From the NCBI RefSeq assembly GCF_022374895.2, contig NZ_CP092423.2:4464001-4528000 (forward strand): a stretch of DNA of 64,000 nt, given 5' to 3'. Position 1 is the first letter of the stretch. Each line of letters starts with the position of its first letter. Positions 26,831 to 35,178 of this stretch are shown piece by piece. A program made the translations under genes and the position numbers. Origin of the DNA: Mycobacterium lentiflavum. GTDB lineage: Bacteria; Actinomycetota; Actinomycetes; Mycobacteriales; Mycobacteriaceae. The notes beneath the pieces are model-generated. The model was not told the DNA's origin. It was given only the letters and a program-made list of their open reading frames with translations, and did no database searches.

Positions 26831-28461
26831 TGAGCACTGTCGCACTGCAGCGTCCGGAACATGCTGCCCCGCAACGTGGTTCAGAATTCACTGGCACACT
26901 GGGCATGCTGCGCCTGTATCTGCGCCGCGACCGGATCTCGCTACCCCTGTGGATTCTGCTGCTGTCGCTGCCGTTGGCAACGGTCTACATCGGAAGCATC
27001 GAGAAGGTCTATCCCAGCCAGGCGGCCCGCGCCGGGTTCGCGGCGACCATCATGGCCAGCCCGGCCCAGCGCGCCCTCTACGGGCAGGTCTACAACGACA
27101 GCCTTGGCGCTGTGGGCATTTGGAAAGCCGGGATGTTCCACGTGCTGATCGCGGTCGCGGTCATTCTGACGGTGATCCGGCACACCCGGGCCGACGAGGA
27201 AAGCGGCCGGACCGAGCTGGTGGACTCGACCGGGGTAGGACGATACGCCAGCCTGACCGCGGCGCTGATCCTGTCGTTCGGCGCCTCGATCGCCACCGGC
27301 GCGATCGGCGCGGCGGGATTGCTGACCACCAACGTCCCGTCCGGCGGATCGCTGGCATTCGGCGCCGCGCTGGCCGGCTCCGGCGTGGTGTTCACGGCGG
27401 TGGCCGCGGTGACGGCGCAGCTGTCGGCGAGCGCGCGATTCGCCCGTGGTGCCGCCTTTGCGGTGCTGGGAGCCGCATTCACGCTGCGCGCCATCGGCGA
27501 CGCCGGCTCGGGCAGGCTGTCCTGGTTTTCACCGCTGGGCTGGTCGCTCCAGGTGCGGCCGTACGCGGGCGATCGCGGGTGGGTGCTGCTGCTGCATCTG
27601 GTCACCGCGATCGCTCTCACCGCCGTGGCGTATCGGCTGCTGGCCGGGCGCGACGTCGGCGCGGGACTCATCGCCGAACGAGCCGGCCCGGCCACCGCCG
27701 CACCATGGCTGAGCAACGTCTTCGGGCTGACCTGGCGGCTGGACCGCGGCGCGCTGCTGCTGTGGACGGTGGGCCTGTGCCTGTACGGCCTGGTGATGGG
27801 CAGCGTCGCGCACGGCATCGGCGATGAGATCGGCGGCGGCGTGGCACGCGACATCGTCGCGAGGATGGGCGGCACCTCCGCGCTGGAAGAGGCTTTCATC
27901 GCGGTGGCGTTCAACATGATGGGCATGGTGGCCGCCGCCTTCGCCGTCTCGCTCACATTGCGACCGCACCAGGAAGAGGCCGGCCTGCGCGCCGAGACGA
28001 CGCTGGCCGGTGCGGTGTCCCGAGCTCGTTGGCTGGCAAGCCATTTAGTGGCAGCCCTGCTGGGGTCAGCGGCGGCGATGCTGGTCGCCGGCGCAGCGGG
28101 CGGACTGCTTTACGGCGTCGCGGCCGGCGACATCGGCGCCAAGCTGGCCGTCGTGATCGGCACCGCGGCCGTGCAGTTGCCGGCCGTCTGGCTGGCGCCG
28201 GCCGTCACCGTCGTAATCTTCGGTGTGGCACCACGATTCACACCGGTGGCGTGGGGCGTGTTGATCGCGTTCATCGCCCTGTATCTGATCGGCTCCCTGG
28301 CCGGCTTCCCGCAGTGGGTCCTTGATCTCGAGCCCTTCGCACACGCGCCACGGGTCGGCGGCGACTTCACCGCCGTACCGCTAATGTGGCTGCTGGTCAT
28401 CGACACGGCGCTGATCACGTTGGGAATCATGGCCTTTCGCCGACGAGATTTACGCAGTTAG
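26830..28461 (+). CDS. ABC exporter permease (Rv1217c-like)
   Basis: This 543-residue polytopic membrane protein of the actinobacterial exporter-of-polyketide type has about twelve hydrophobic segments in two related halves (for example SLPLWILLLSLPLATVYIG and WLAPAVTVVIFGVAP). The ATG is joined to the ATPase stop (TAATG), so stoichiometric synthesis is likely. It is the partner of the preceding ATPase. The substrate range is unknown. Confidence 0.92.
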   Translation: MSTVALQRPEHAAPQRGSEFTGTLGMLRLYLRRDRISLPLWILLLSLPLATVYIGSIEKVYPSQAARAGFAATIMASPAQRALYGQVYNDSLGAVGIWKAGMFHVLIAVAVILTVIRHTRADEESGRTELVDSTGVGRYASLTAALILSFGASIATGAIGAAGLLTTNVPSGGSLAFGAALAGSGVVFTAVAAVTAQLSASARFARGAAFAVLGAAFTLRAIGDAGSGRLSWFSPLGWSLQVRPYAGDRGWVLLLHLVTAIALTAVAYRLLAGRDVGAGLIAERAGPATAAPWLSNVFGLTWRLDRGALLLWTVGLCLYGLVMGSVAHGIGDEIGGGVARDIVARMGGTSALEEAFIAVAFNMMGMVAAAFAVSLTLRPHQEEAGLRAETTLAGAVSRARWLASHLVAALLGSAAAMLVAGAAGGLLYGVAAGDIGAKLAVVIGTAAVQLPAVWLAPAVTVVIFGVAPRFTPVAWGVLIAFIALYLIGSLAGFPQWVLDLEPFAHAPRVGGDFTAVPLMWLLVIDTALITLGIMAFRRRDLRS

Positions 28462-28466
28462 GCGTC

Positions 28467-29141
28467 ATGAAAACCGGGATTCGCCTGGCGGCATCGTCGG
28501 TGCTGGGAACAATCGCTTTGGGGGCGATCCTGTTCGCGCCCGCCGGAACGCTGGACTATTGGCAGGCTTGGGTTTTCATCGCTGTGTTCACGACTGCCAC
28601 GCTAGTCCCCAGCATCTATTTAGCCCGGACCAATCCGGCTGCCCTGCAGCGACGCATGCACGCCGGGCCACGCGCGGAGACCAGACCGGCCCAGAAAATC
28701 ATCATCGTCGCATCGTTTCTCACCCTTTTCGCGACGATGGCGTTCAGCGCGCTCGACCATCGGTTCGCCTGGTCGCCGGTGCCCGCATGGCTCTGCGTAC
28801 TCGGCGATGTGCTGGTGGTGGCCGGACTGGGGGTCGCCCAGCTTGTGATCGTCCAAAACAGTTATGCCGCAGCTAATATCACCGTTGAAGCGGGCCAGAC
28901 ATTGACCACCGACGGCCTCTATGGATTCGTGCGGCATCCGATGTATGCCGGGGACACGGTCATGATGATCGGTATGCCCCTGGCGCTCGGCTCCTATTGG
29001 GGGCTGTTGTTCGTCGTCCTGGGCGCCGCGACGCTGGTGCTGCGCATTCTGGACGAGGAAAGAATGCTCACCGGGGAAATGCCCCGATACCGCGAGTACA
29101 CGCAGCAGGTGCGCTATCGGCTGCTGCCCTACGTCTGGTAG
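28467..29141 (+). CDS. Isoprenylcysteine carboxyl-methyltransferase-like membrane protein (Rv1216c-like)
   Basis: This 224-residue protein has several hydrophobic segments and the C-terminal SAM-binding signature of the ICMT/PEMT family: GLYGFVRHPMYAGDTVMM and LRILDEERMLTGEMPRYREY. It starts 6 bases after the exporter permease, so it is the last gene of the TetR operon. The methyl acceptor in bacteria is unknown; modification of an exported lipid or compound is possible. It corresponds to Rv1216c. Confidence 0.88.
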   Translation: MKTGIRLAASSVLGTIALGAILFAPAGTLDYWQAWVFIAVFTTATLVPSIYLARTNPAALQRRMHAGPRAETRPAQKIIIVASFLTLFATMAFSALDHRFAWSPVPAWLCVLGDVLVVAGLGVAQLVIVQNSYAAANITVEAGQTLTTDGLYGFVRHPMYAGDTVMMIGMPLALGSYWGLLFVVLGAATLVLRILDEERMLTGEMPRYREYTQQVRYRLLPYVW

Positions 29142-29150
29142 CGCGAAGAA

Positions 29151-30365
29151 CTAGACCCAGACGCCCTTGCCGACCGCGACCACGCCGCCGGAGCTGATCG
29201 CGAAGCGCTCCCGGTCCTTCTCCAGATCCACCCCGACCATTTCGCCGGGTCCGATCACGACGTTCTTGTCCAGAATCGCGTGGCGCACCACCGCGCCACG
29301 ACCCACCCGGGCGCCGGGCATGATCACGCTGCCCTCGACGATCGCGCCGTCGTCGACCACCACGTTCGACGACAACACCGAGTTGCGCACCGAGGCTGCC
29401 GAGATGATGCTGCCCGCACCGACGACCGACTCCTGGGCGGAGCCACCGTTGACGAACTTCGCCGGCGCCAGGTTCTCCGTGGCGCCACGAATCGGCCAGC
29501 GCCGGTTGTAGAGATTGAACACCGGGTGCACCGACACCAGGTCCATGTGCGCGTCGTAAAACGCGTCCAGCGTCCCGACGTCACGCCAGTAGGCCCGGTC
29601 CCGGTCGGTGGCGCCGGGGACCTCGTTGTCGTTGAAGTCGTACACCGCGGCCATCCCGTCGTCCACCAGGCGAGGAATGATGTTGCCACCCATGTCGTGA
29701 TCGGATTGGTCGTCGTCGGCGTCGGCGCGAATCGCGTCGACGAGCACCTTGGTGGTGAAGATGTAGTTGCCCATCGAGGCGAACGTCGTCTCAGGGTCAT
29801 CGTGGGTGCCCGGCGGCTCCAGCGGCTTCTCGACGAAACTGCGGATCCGGCCGGAGTCGTCGGAGTCGATGCAACCGAATGCGGAGGCCTCGGTGCGCGG
29901 CACCCGGATGCCGGCGACGGTCGCGCCGGCCCCGCTGTTGATGTGGAAGTGGACCATCTGCTCGGGGTCCATCCGGTACACGTGGTCGGCACCGAAAACC
30001 ACTATGTAGTCCGGGTCTTCGTCATAGATCAGGTTGAGGGATTGGTAGATCGCGTCGGCGGAGCCGGTGTACCAGCGCGGGCCGAGGCGCTGCTGGGCCG
30101 GCACCGGGGTGATGTACTCACCGGCCAGACCGGACAACCGCCAGTTCTGCGAAATGTGACGGTCAAGTGAATGCGACTTGTACTGTGTGAGAACGCAGAT
30201 CCGCAAGTATCGGGCATTGACGAGGTTGGACAGCACGAAGTCGATCAGGCGATAAGCGCCGCCAAAGGGAACTGCGGGCTTGGCCCGGTCTGCGGTCAGC
30301 GGATACAGCCGCTTGCCCTCACCGCCGGCCAGGACGATGCCCAGCACGTGTGGTGCTTCCCTCAT
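29151..30365 (-). CDS. glgC: Glucose-1-phosphate adenylyltransferase
   Basis: This enzyme makes ADP-glucose for maltose-1-phosphate and alpha-glucan synthesis. It has 404 residues: an N-terminal nucleotidyltransferase domain with VLGIVLAGGEGKRLYPLT and the catalytic-type FGADHVYRMD, then a C-terminal left-handed beta-helix (SAASVRNSVLSSNVVVDDGA). ATG 30365 matches Rv1213; the open frame to 30389 adds eight residues. It is divergent from glgM, its product's consumer, and ends ten bases from the methyltransferase. Confidence 0.97.
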   Translation of the reverse strand: MREAPHVLGIVLAGGEGKRLYPLTADRAKPAVPFGGAYRLIDFVLSNLVNARYLRICVLTQYKSHSLDRHISQNWRLSGLAGEYITPVPAQQRLGPRWYTGSADAIYQSLNLIYDEDPDYIVVFGADHVYRMDPEQMVHFHINSGAGATVAGIRVPRTEASAFGCIDSDDSGRIRSFVEKPLEPPGTHDDPETTFASMGNYIFTTKVLVDAIRADADDDQSDHDMGGNIIPRLVDDGMAAVYDFNDNEVPGATDRDRAYWRDVGTLDAFYDAHMDLVSVHPVFNLYNRRWPIRGATENLAPAKFVNGGSAQESVVGAGSIISAASVRNSVLSSNVVVDDGAIVEGSVIMPGARVGRGAVVRHAILDKNVVIGPGEMVGVDLEKDRERFAISSGGVVAVGKGVWV

Positions 30366-30581
30366 GACTCCAAACCTATCGGCCGGCACGAACCGCTGCC
30401 AGGGGTAATCCTCCTGGCCGCCGTTGCGACGGGCTGTCCGTCAAGGCATTTGGCAAACTTGACCGCCGCTCACCGTAATCGATTGTGCCGCCCGGCGCGC
30501 GGCGGCGGCGCCGGGGGAATTCACCAGCCGGTTTTCCATCCGACTCGCGAGCGGCGTCGCAAGCGAACTACGGTGCGGTGT

Positions 30582-31745
30582 ATGCGGGTGGCAATGATGA
30601 CTCGGGAGTACCCACCGGACGTCTACGGGGGAGCCGGCGTACACGTCACCGAGCTCGTGGCCCAACTGCGCCGACTGTGCACGGTCGACGTGCACTGCAT
30701 GGGTGCACCGCGCCCCGGCGCCAGCGCCCACGAGCCCGACCGGCGCTTGCGCGACGCCAACGCGGCACTGTCCACGCTGTCGACGGATCTGGTGATGGCA
30801 AACGCCGCGGCCCAGGCCACGGTGGTGCATTCGCATACCTGGTACACCGGCATGGCCGGGCACCTCACCGCGACGCTCTACGACATCCCGCACATCCTGA
30901 CGGCGCATTCGCTGGAACCGCTACGGCCGTGGAAGGCCGAACAGCTCGGCGGTGGCTACCGGATCTCGTCCTGGGTGGAGCGCACCGCAGTGCTGGCGGC
31001 CGACGCCGTGATCGCGGTGAGTTCCGGCATGCGCGAGGACGTGCTGCGGGTCTACCCGACGCTGGATCCCAGCCAGGTGCACGTCGTGCGCAATGGCGTC
31101 GACAGCGACGTGTGGTATCCGGCCGGACCGGCGGACACCGGGTCGGTGCTGGCCGAGCTCGGCGTCGATCCGAACCGGCCGATGGTGGCGTTCGTCGGGC
31201 GGATCACCCGGCAGAAGGGGGTCGGCCATTTGGTCGCTGCCGCGCACCACTTCAGCCCGGACGTGCAACTGGTGCTGTGCGCCGGCGCGCCCGATACCCC
31301 GGAGATCGCGGACGAAGTACGCACCGCGGTAGCCGAGCTCGCCAGCGTCCGCACGGGCGTGTTCTGGATCCGGGAAATGCTTCCCGTCGCGGAATTACGC
31401 GAAATACTTTCGGCGGCGACAGTTTTCGTGTGCTCATCGGTGTACGAGCCGTTGGGCATCGTCAATCTGGAGGCGATGGCCTGTGCGACCGCGGTGGTGG
31501 CCTCTGACGTCGGCGGAATTCCCGAGGTGGTCGTGGACGGTGTCACCGGTTCGCTGGTGCATTACGACGCCGACGACGCAAGCGGTTACCAGACGGGATT
31601 GGCAAAAGCGGTCAATGAACTCGTCGCGGACCCGGCGAAGGCCGAGCGCTACGGACGCGCCGGACGCCGGCGTTGCATCGACGAATTCTCCTGGGCGCAC
31701 GTGGCTGAGCAGACGCTAGAGATCTACCGAAAGGTGTGTTCTTAG
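30582..31745 (+). CDS. glgM: Alpha-maltose-1-phosphate synthase (GT4 family)
   Basis: This 387-residue GT4 glycosyltransferase transfers glucose from ADP-glucose to glucose-1-phosphate, giving maltose-1-phosphate for GlgE. It was formerly annotated as glycogen synthase glgA. Visible are the N-terminal REYPPDVYGGAGVHV, the HTWYTGMAGH segment, FVGRITRQKGVGHLV and the E-x7-E motif in YEPLGIVNLEAMA. ATG 30582 matches Rv1212c; upstream open sequence overlaps glgC. It shares a 216-base divergent promoter region with glgC. Confidence 0.95.
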   Translation: MRVAMMTREYPPDVYGGAGVHVTELVAQLRRLCTVDVHCMGAPRPGASAHEPDRRLRDANAALSTLSTDLVMANAAAQATVVHSHTWYTGMAGHLTATLYDIPHILTAHSLEPLRPWKAEQLGGGYRISSWVERTAVLAADAVIAVSSGMREDVLRVYPTLDPSQVHVVRNGVDSDVWYPAGPADTGSVLAELGVDPNRPMVAFVGRITRQKGVGHLVAAAHHFSPDVQLVLCAGAPDTPEIADEVRTAVAELASVRTGVFWIREMLPVAELREILSAATVFVCSSVYEPLGIVNLEAMACATAVVASDVGGIPEVVVDGVTGSLVHYDADDASGYQTGLAKAVNELVADPAKAERYGRAGRRRCIDEFSWAHVAEQTLEIYRKVCS

Positions 31746-31768
31746 CTGCCCTCGGACGCCCGGGGGAC

Positions 31769-31936
31769 TTAGCTGGTGACGCCTTTGAGTTCGTCGCCCA
31801 GGGCGGCGGCTTCGTCGGGCGTCAACTCGACGACGAGACGGCCACCACCTTCAAGTGGTACCCGCATTACGATGCCGCGCCCCTCCTTAGTCGCTTCCAG
31901 AGGACCGTCTCCGGTCCGGGGCTTCATCGCCGCCAT
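31769..31936 (-). CDS. DUF3117 small protein (Rv1211-like)
   Basis: This 55-residue protein reads MAAMKPRTGDGPLEATKEGR, then a basic and hydrophobic beta-rich centre with LEGGGRLVVELTPDEAAAL, ending in GDELKGVTS. This is the actinobacterial DUF3117 family, extremely conserved. ATG 31936 is taken; ATG 31927 (MKPRTGD) is also possible. It converges with glgM across 23 bases. The function is unknown, and at this length it is easily missed by gene callers. Confidence 0.88.
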   Translation of the reverse strand: MAAMKPRTGDGPLEATKEGRGIVMRVPLEGGGRLVVELTPDEAAALGDELKGVTS

Positions 31937-32149
31937 CGAGTGCTCCCTCCAGATTCGAGTTGGCCCGTCCTCGCGAGCCTGGTCGGCGGCGAGCTAGTCC
32001 CGCCAGCGGATTTCCAGCCATACCCGACTTTGAACTGCCAAATCACCCCCCCATTGTTCCCTATTCCGCTCACTAAATGCACAAGACCCGTCCGTAACAC
32101 CGTCCGCGGGGGTTTGGAGCGTGGTTTGCCGGGCCTATCGCCCGAGCCC

Positions 32150-32728
32150 TCATCGTGGTGAGGGAACCCAGCAATTACGGACGTGGTCGTCGACCATCCC
32201 GGTCGCCTGCATCAGCGCGTACGCGGTGGTGGGGCCCACGAACCGGAATCCACGGCGTTTGAGTTCCTTCGCCATGGCCTTGGATTCGTCGGTAGCGGAA
32301 GGGATTTCGGATTCGGAGGCGGGACGGGGCCGCGCCGGCGGCGCGAACGACCACAGCAGGTCGGACAGGTCTTCCGCGGATCCCAATTCGACCGCCGCGC
32401 GTGCGTTGGCAATCGTCGCGTCGATCTTGGCCCGGTTGCGGACGATGCCGGCGTCGGCCATCAACCGCTGCACATCGGCGTCGGTAAAGCCCGCCACCTT
32501 TTCGATCTCGAACCCGGCGAAGGCACGGCGGAAATTCTCGCGTTTGCGCAGGATCGTCAGCCAGGACAGGCCGCTTTGAAAGGCCTCCAGGCTCATCCGC
32601 TCGAACAGTGCCACCCCGCCACGCAGCGGGCGTCCCCACTCCTGGTCGTGATAGTCGCGGTACATCTCGAAGTCGGGCCCGGGCCGGCCCACCGCCCAGC
32701 TGCAGCGAAGCCGCCCGTCATCGGTCAC
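32150..32728 (-). CDS. tagA: DNA-3-methyladenine glycosylase I
   Basis: This base-excision enzyme removes 3-methyladenine from alkylated DNA. It has 192 residues with the family start RCSWA, YHDQEWGRPLRGGVALFERM and FQSGLSWLTILRKRENFR. The zinc-snap ligands appear as Cys9, His in YHDQEW and the C-terminal HVRNC pair. The GTG start overlaps the stop of the DivIVA-like gene (GTGA). It corresponds to Rv1210. An unrelated AlkA-type enzyme is encoded at 59703-60380. Confidence 0.95.
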   Translation of the reverse strand: MTDDGRLRCSWAVGRPGPDFEMYRDYHDQEWGRPLRGGVALFERMSLEAFQSGLSWLTILRKRENFRRAFAGFEIEKVAGFTDADVQRLMADAGIVRNRAKIDATIANARAAVELGSAEDLSDLLWSFAPPARPRPASESEIPSATDESKAMAKELKRRGFRFVGPTTAYALMQATGMVDDHVRNCWVPSPR

Positions 32729-33081
32729 GCCGGATCCTCACCCGGGGTGTCCTCGCCGTGGGCCGCGTCGACGGCCTGGTTGCCCGCTGCCGTCCCGGCC
32801 GCGCTGACCGCCGCCAGCTGACCCCGCAGCGCCTCGAGCTCGCGGGCCAGCCGATCCAGCACCCAGTCGACCTCGCTGGTCTTGTATCCGCGCAGCACCT
32901 GGGTGAACTTGACCGCGTCGACGTCGGTGCCCGTGACACCGTAAGCGGGCAGCACCGTCGCCGTCGTCCCCCGCGGCAGGGGCGGCAACTGCTCACCACG
33001 CCCGAACAGCAGGCTCGCCGCGCCGAACAGCACGATCGCCACCAGCACCAACACCACGATGTAGAGCAAGACCAACGCCAC
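32725..33081 (-). CDS. DivIVA-domain membrane protein (Rv1209-like)
   Basis: This 118-residue protein has an N-terminal membrane helix (LVLLYIVVLVLVAIVLFGAA). A short DivIVA-like segment follows (VTGTDVDAVKFTQVLRGYKT, then SEVDWVLDRLARELEALR) that should form a coiled coil. The tail is acidic. It is coupled to tagA. The architecture suggests a small membrane-bound scaffold at sites of growth, but no function is known. Confidence 0.87.
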   Translation of the reverse strand: MALVLLYIVVLVLVAIVLFGAASLLFGRGEQLPPLPRGTTATVLPAYGVTGTDVDAVKFTQVLRGYKTSEVDWVLDRLARELEALRGQLAAVSAAGTAAGNQAVDAAHGEDTPGEDPA

Positions 33082-33128
33082 GGAATCGATAGTGCCCTAT
33101 ACCGCCGACAGGCCGGGGAGCGTGGGCC

Positions 33129-34115
33129 CTATTGAGGCCTAACCCCGTTCATCGGTGGCCGGTCGGCCAGCGACACCGGACGGGTGTGCTGGGTGTAGCC
33201 CTCGCCGTCGGCGAAGAACTGCGTCAGCCCGACCCCGGAGTCGGTGATGCCGCAGCGCGAGAGCAGGGTCGCGATGACCTGACGGCTCATCGCGCCCAGC
33301 TCGGCCAGCGGCCGGTTGCGGTGCGCCCGTACACCCAGATTGACCTGGGCGATCGCGTCCAGCCCCAACCGGTCGAAGGTGTCGACCAGCAGGCCGATCT
33401 CCACGCCGTAGCCCGGGGCGAACGGCAACGAGGTCAGCAGTTCGCGGCTGGCCGCGTATTCGCCGCCGAGGGGCTGCAGCACGCAGCCCAGCTCCGGTCG
33501 CAGCGCCGCCAGCAAGGGCCGGGCCACCAACTCGGTGACCCGCCCGCCGCCGGTGGCCGCGTCGCCGCCGGTACCACCCGGGTCGCTGACGTTCAGCGGT
33601 CGCCGGTAGAAGCTTTTGACCAGGTGAATGCCCTCGCCGATCAGCAGGGGACCCAGCAGCCACGGGACGAACATCGGGTGCGGGTTGATCAGGTCGGAGT
33701 CGACGAACACCACGATGTCGCCGCTGGTCACGGCCAGCGAACGCCACAACGCCTCACCCTTGCCCGGCCGGGTCGCGACCTCGGGCAACGCCTGCTCGCG
33801 GCTGACGACGCGGGCGCCGGCCGCAATGGCGCGGATCTCGGTCTCGTCGGTGGAGCCGGAGTCCAGCACGATCAGCTCGTCGACCAGCCCGCCACCGTCT
33901 CGGACCAGCGGCGAGATGCTGCCGACCACCGAGGCGATGGTTTGTTCCTCGTCGAGGGCCGGCAGCACCACCGAGACGGTTCGCCCGCCCTTGGCCTCTT
34001 CCAGTTGCTTGATCGTCCAGGTGGGACGGCTCCAGCTGCGATGCGACAGCCACTGCCGCGCCGCGGCGGCCCCGCTGCCGGTCAGCTCCCCGGCGACCAG
34101 GTCGGATGCCGTCAT
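33129..34115 (-). CDS. gpgS: Glucosyl-3-phosphoglycerate synthase
   Basis: This GT-A fold GT81 enzyme starts methylglucose lipopolysaccharide synthesis by transferring glucose to 3-phosphoglycerate. It has 328 residues with SVVLPALDEEQTIASVV for nucleotide-sugar binding, IVLDSGSTDET, the metal-binding DSD in VVFVDSDLINPHP and the acceptor-site region GYGVEIGLLVDTF. Its ATG overlaps the folP2 stop (ATGA). It corresponds to Rv1208. Confidence 0.96.
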   Translation of the reverse strand: MTASDLVAGELTGSGAAAARQWLSHRSWSRPTWTIKQLEEAKGGRTVSVVLPALDEEQTIASVVGSISPLVRDGGGLVDELIVLDSGSTDETEIRAIAAGARVVSREQALPEVATRPGKGEALWRSLAVTSGDIVVFVDSDLINPHPMFVPWLLGPLLIGEGIHLVKSFYRRPLNVSDPGGTGGDAATGGGRVTELVARPLLAALRPELGCVLQPLGGEYAASRELLTSLPFAPGYGVEIGLLVDTFDRLGLDAIAQVNLGVRAHRNRPLAELGAMSRQVIATLLSRCGITDSGVGLTQFFADGEGYTQHTRPVSLADRPPMNGVRPQ

Positions 34116-34987
34116 GCCAGTCCTCTCACGGTGCGTGCCGGCGGCCGGATGCCCTGGATGGAGGCGACCATTTCCAGCACCCGTCGCGTCTCGGCGACCT
34201 GATGCACCCGAAATACGCGCACTCCGGCGGCCGCTGCCAGCGCGGTCGCTGCCAGTGTCCCCTCAAGCCGTTCGGTCAGTTCCACACCCAGAGTCTCCCC
34301 GACGAAGTCCTTGTTGCTCAAAGCCATGAGCACGGGCCATCCGGTATTAACAAGTTCGCTCACGTGGCGCAACAGGATCAACCCGTGAAAGGTGTTCTTG
34401 CCCATGTCGTGCGTCGGGTCGATCAGCACCCGGTCGGGTGCCACTCCGGCGGCGACCGCCCGCTCGGCAGCGCCGGTGACCTGACGGATCACGTCGTCGA
34501 CCACGCCGCGCGTGGTGGTGCCGAAGCTCACCCGGAACGGACGGGTGCGCGGCCGCGCACCGCCGGTGTGCGAACACACCAGGCCCACCCCGAGCTCCGC
34601 GGCGACCTCCGGCAGGGCCGGGTCGACGCCGGCCCAGGTGTCGTTGATCAGGTCCGCGCCGGCCGCGCAGGCCAGTCGGGCCACCTCGGAGCGCCAGGTG
34701 TCGACGCTGATCAGCTGGTCCGGGTAGGCGCCCCGCAACCATTCGATGAACGGCACCAGCCGGGCGATCTCCATGTCCGCGTCGACGTCGTCGCCCGGGC
34801 CCGCCTTGACCCCACCCACGTCGATGAGGTCGGCACCGTCGGCGACGGCCCGGTGGACGGCGGCCCGGGCGGCTTCGTCGCTGAAGGTCGCGCCCTTGTC
34901 GAAGAACGAGTCCGGTGTGCGGTTGATGATCGCCATGACCAGCGCGCGATCCCCCGCCACGGGTCGGCCGCACAGAGTTGACTGCAC
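34112..34987 (-). CDS. folP2: Dihydropteroate synthase-like protein FolP2
   Basis: This TIM-barrel protein of the dihydropteroate synthase family has 291 residues. It has VMAIINRTPDSFFDKGATFS, DLIDVGGVKAGPG, LINDTWAGVDP and MGKNTFHGLILLRH. In M. tuberculosis FolP1 is the folate enzyme; from memory, FolP2 (Rv1207) lacks clear dihydropteroate synthase activity. The start is uncertain: GTG 34987 is chosen, because TTG 35032 would begin inside the upstream tandem repeat. In Rv1207 the N-terminus itself carries a short repeated peptide at this point. Confidence 0.9.
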   Translation of the reverse strand: MQSTLCGRPVAGDRALVMAIINRTPDSFFDKGATFSDEAARAAVHRAVADGADLIDVGGVKAGPGDDVDADMEIARLVPFIEWLRGAYPDQLISVDTWRSEVARLACAAGADLINDTWAGVDPALPEVAAELGVGLVCSHTGGARPRTRPFRVSFGTTTRGVVDDVIRQVTGAAERAVAAGVAPDRVLIDPTHDMGKNTFHGLILLRHVSELVNTGWPVLMALSNKDFVGETLGVELTERLEGTLAATALAAAAGVRVFRVHQVAETRRVLEMVASIQGIRPPARTVRGLA

Positions 34988-35013
34988 ACGTCCATAGTGC
35001 CTGGTCCGTCGCT

Positions 35014-35178
35014 GGCCGGTGCGCTCCCCCAAGGCCTCAGCCTTGCGGTCGCTTACCGCCTCGACCTGATTGGCCGGTGCGCTCCCCCAATGCCTCAGCC
35101 TTGCGGTCGCTTACCGGCTCGACCTGATTGGCCGGTGCGCTCCCCCAAGGCCTCAGCCTTGCGGTCGCTTACCGGCCG
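35014..35178. repeat. 58-bp tandem repeat, 2.8 copies, between fadD6 and folP2
   Basis: Units begin at 35014, 35072 and 35130 with GGCCGGTGCGCTCCCCCAA. Each contains AAGGC-CTCA-GCCTT (one base changed in copy 2) and ends near TTACCGSC before a CGACCTGATT spacer. The arms GGCCGGT and TACCGGCC of a unit can pair. The third unit contains the last eight codons and stop of fadD6, so the array looks like duplication of the gene's 3' end. It is a candidate VNTR. Confidence 0.92.

Noticed and set aside
35014..35178. Possible CRISPR array
   Set aside because: Units are contiguous with no unique spacers, only about three copies occur, and there are no cas genes; it is an ordinary tandem repeat.
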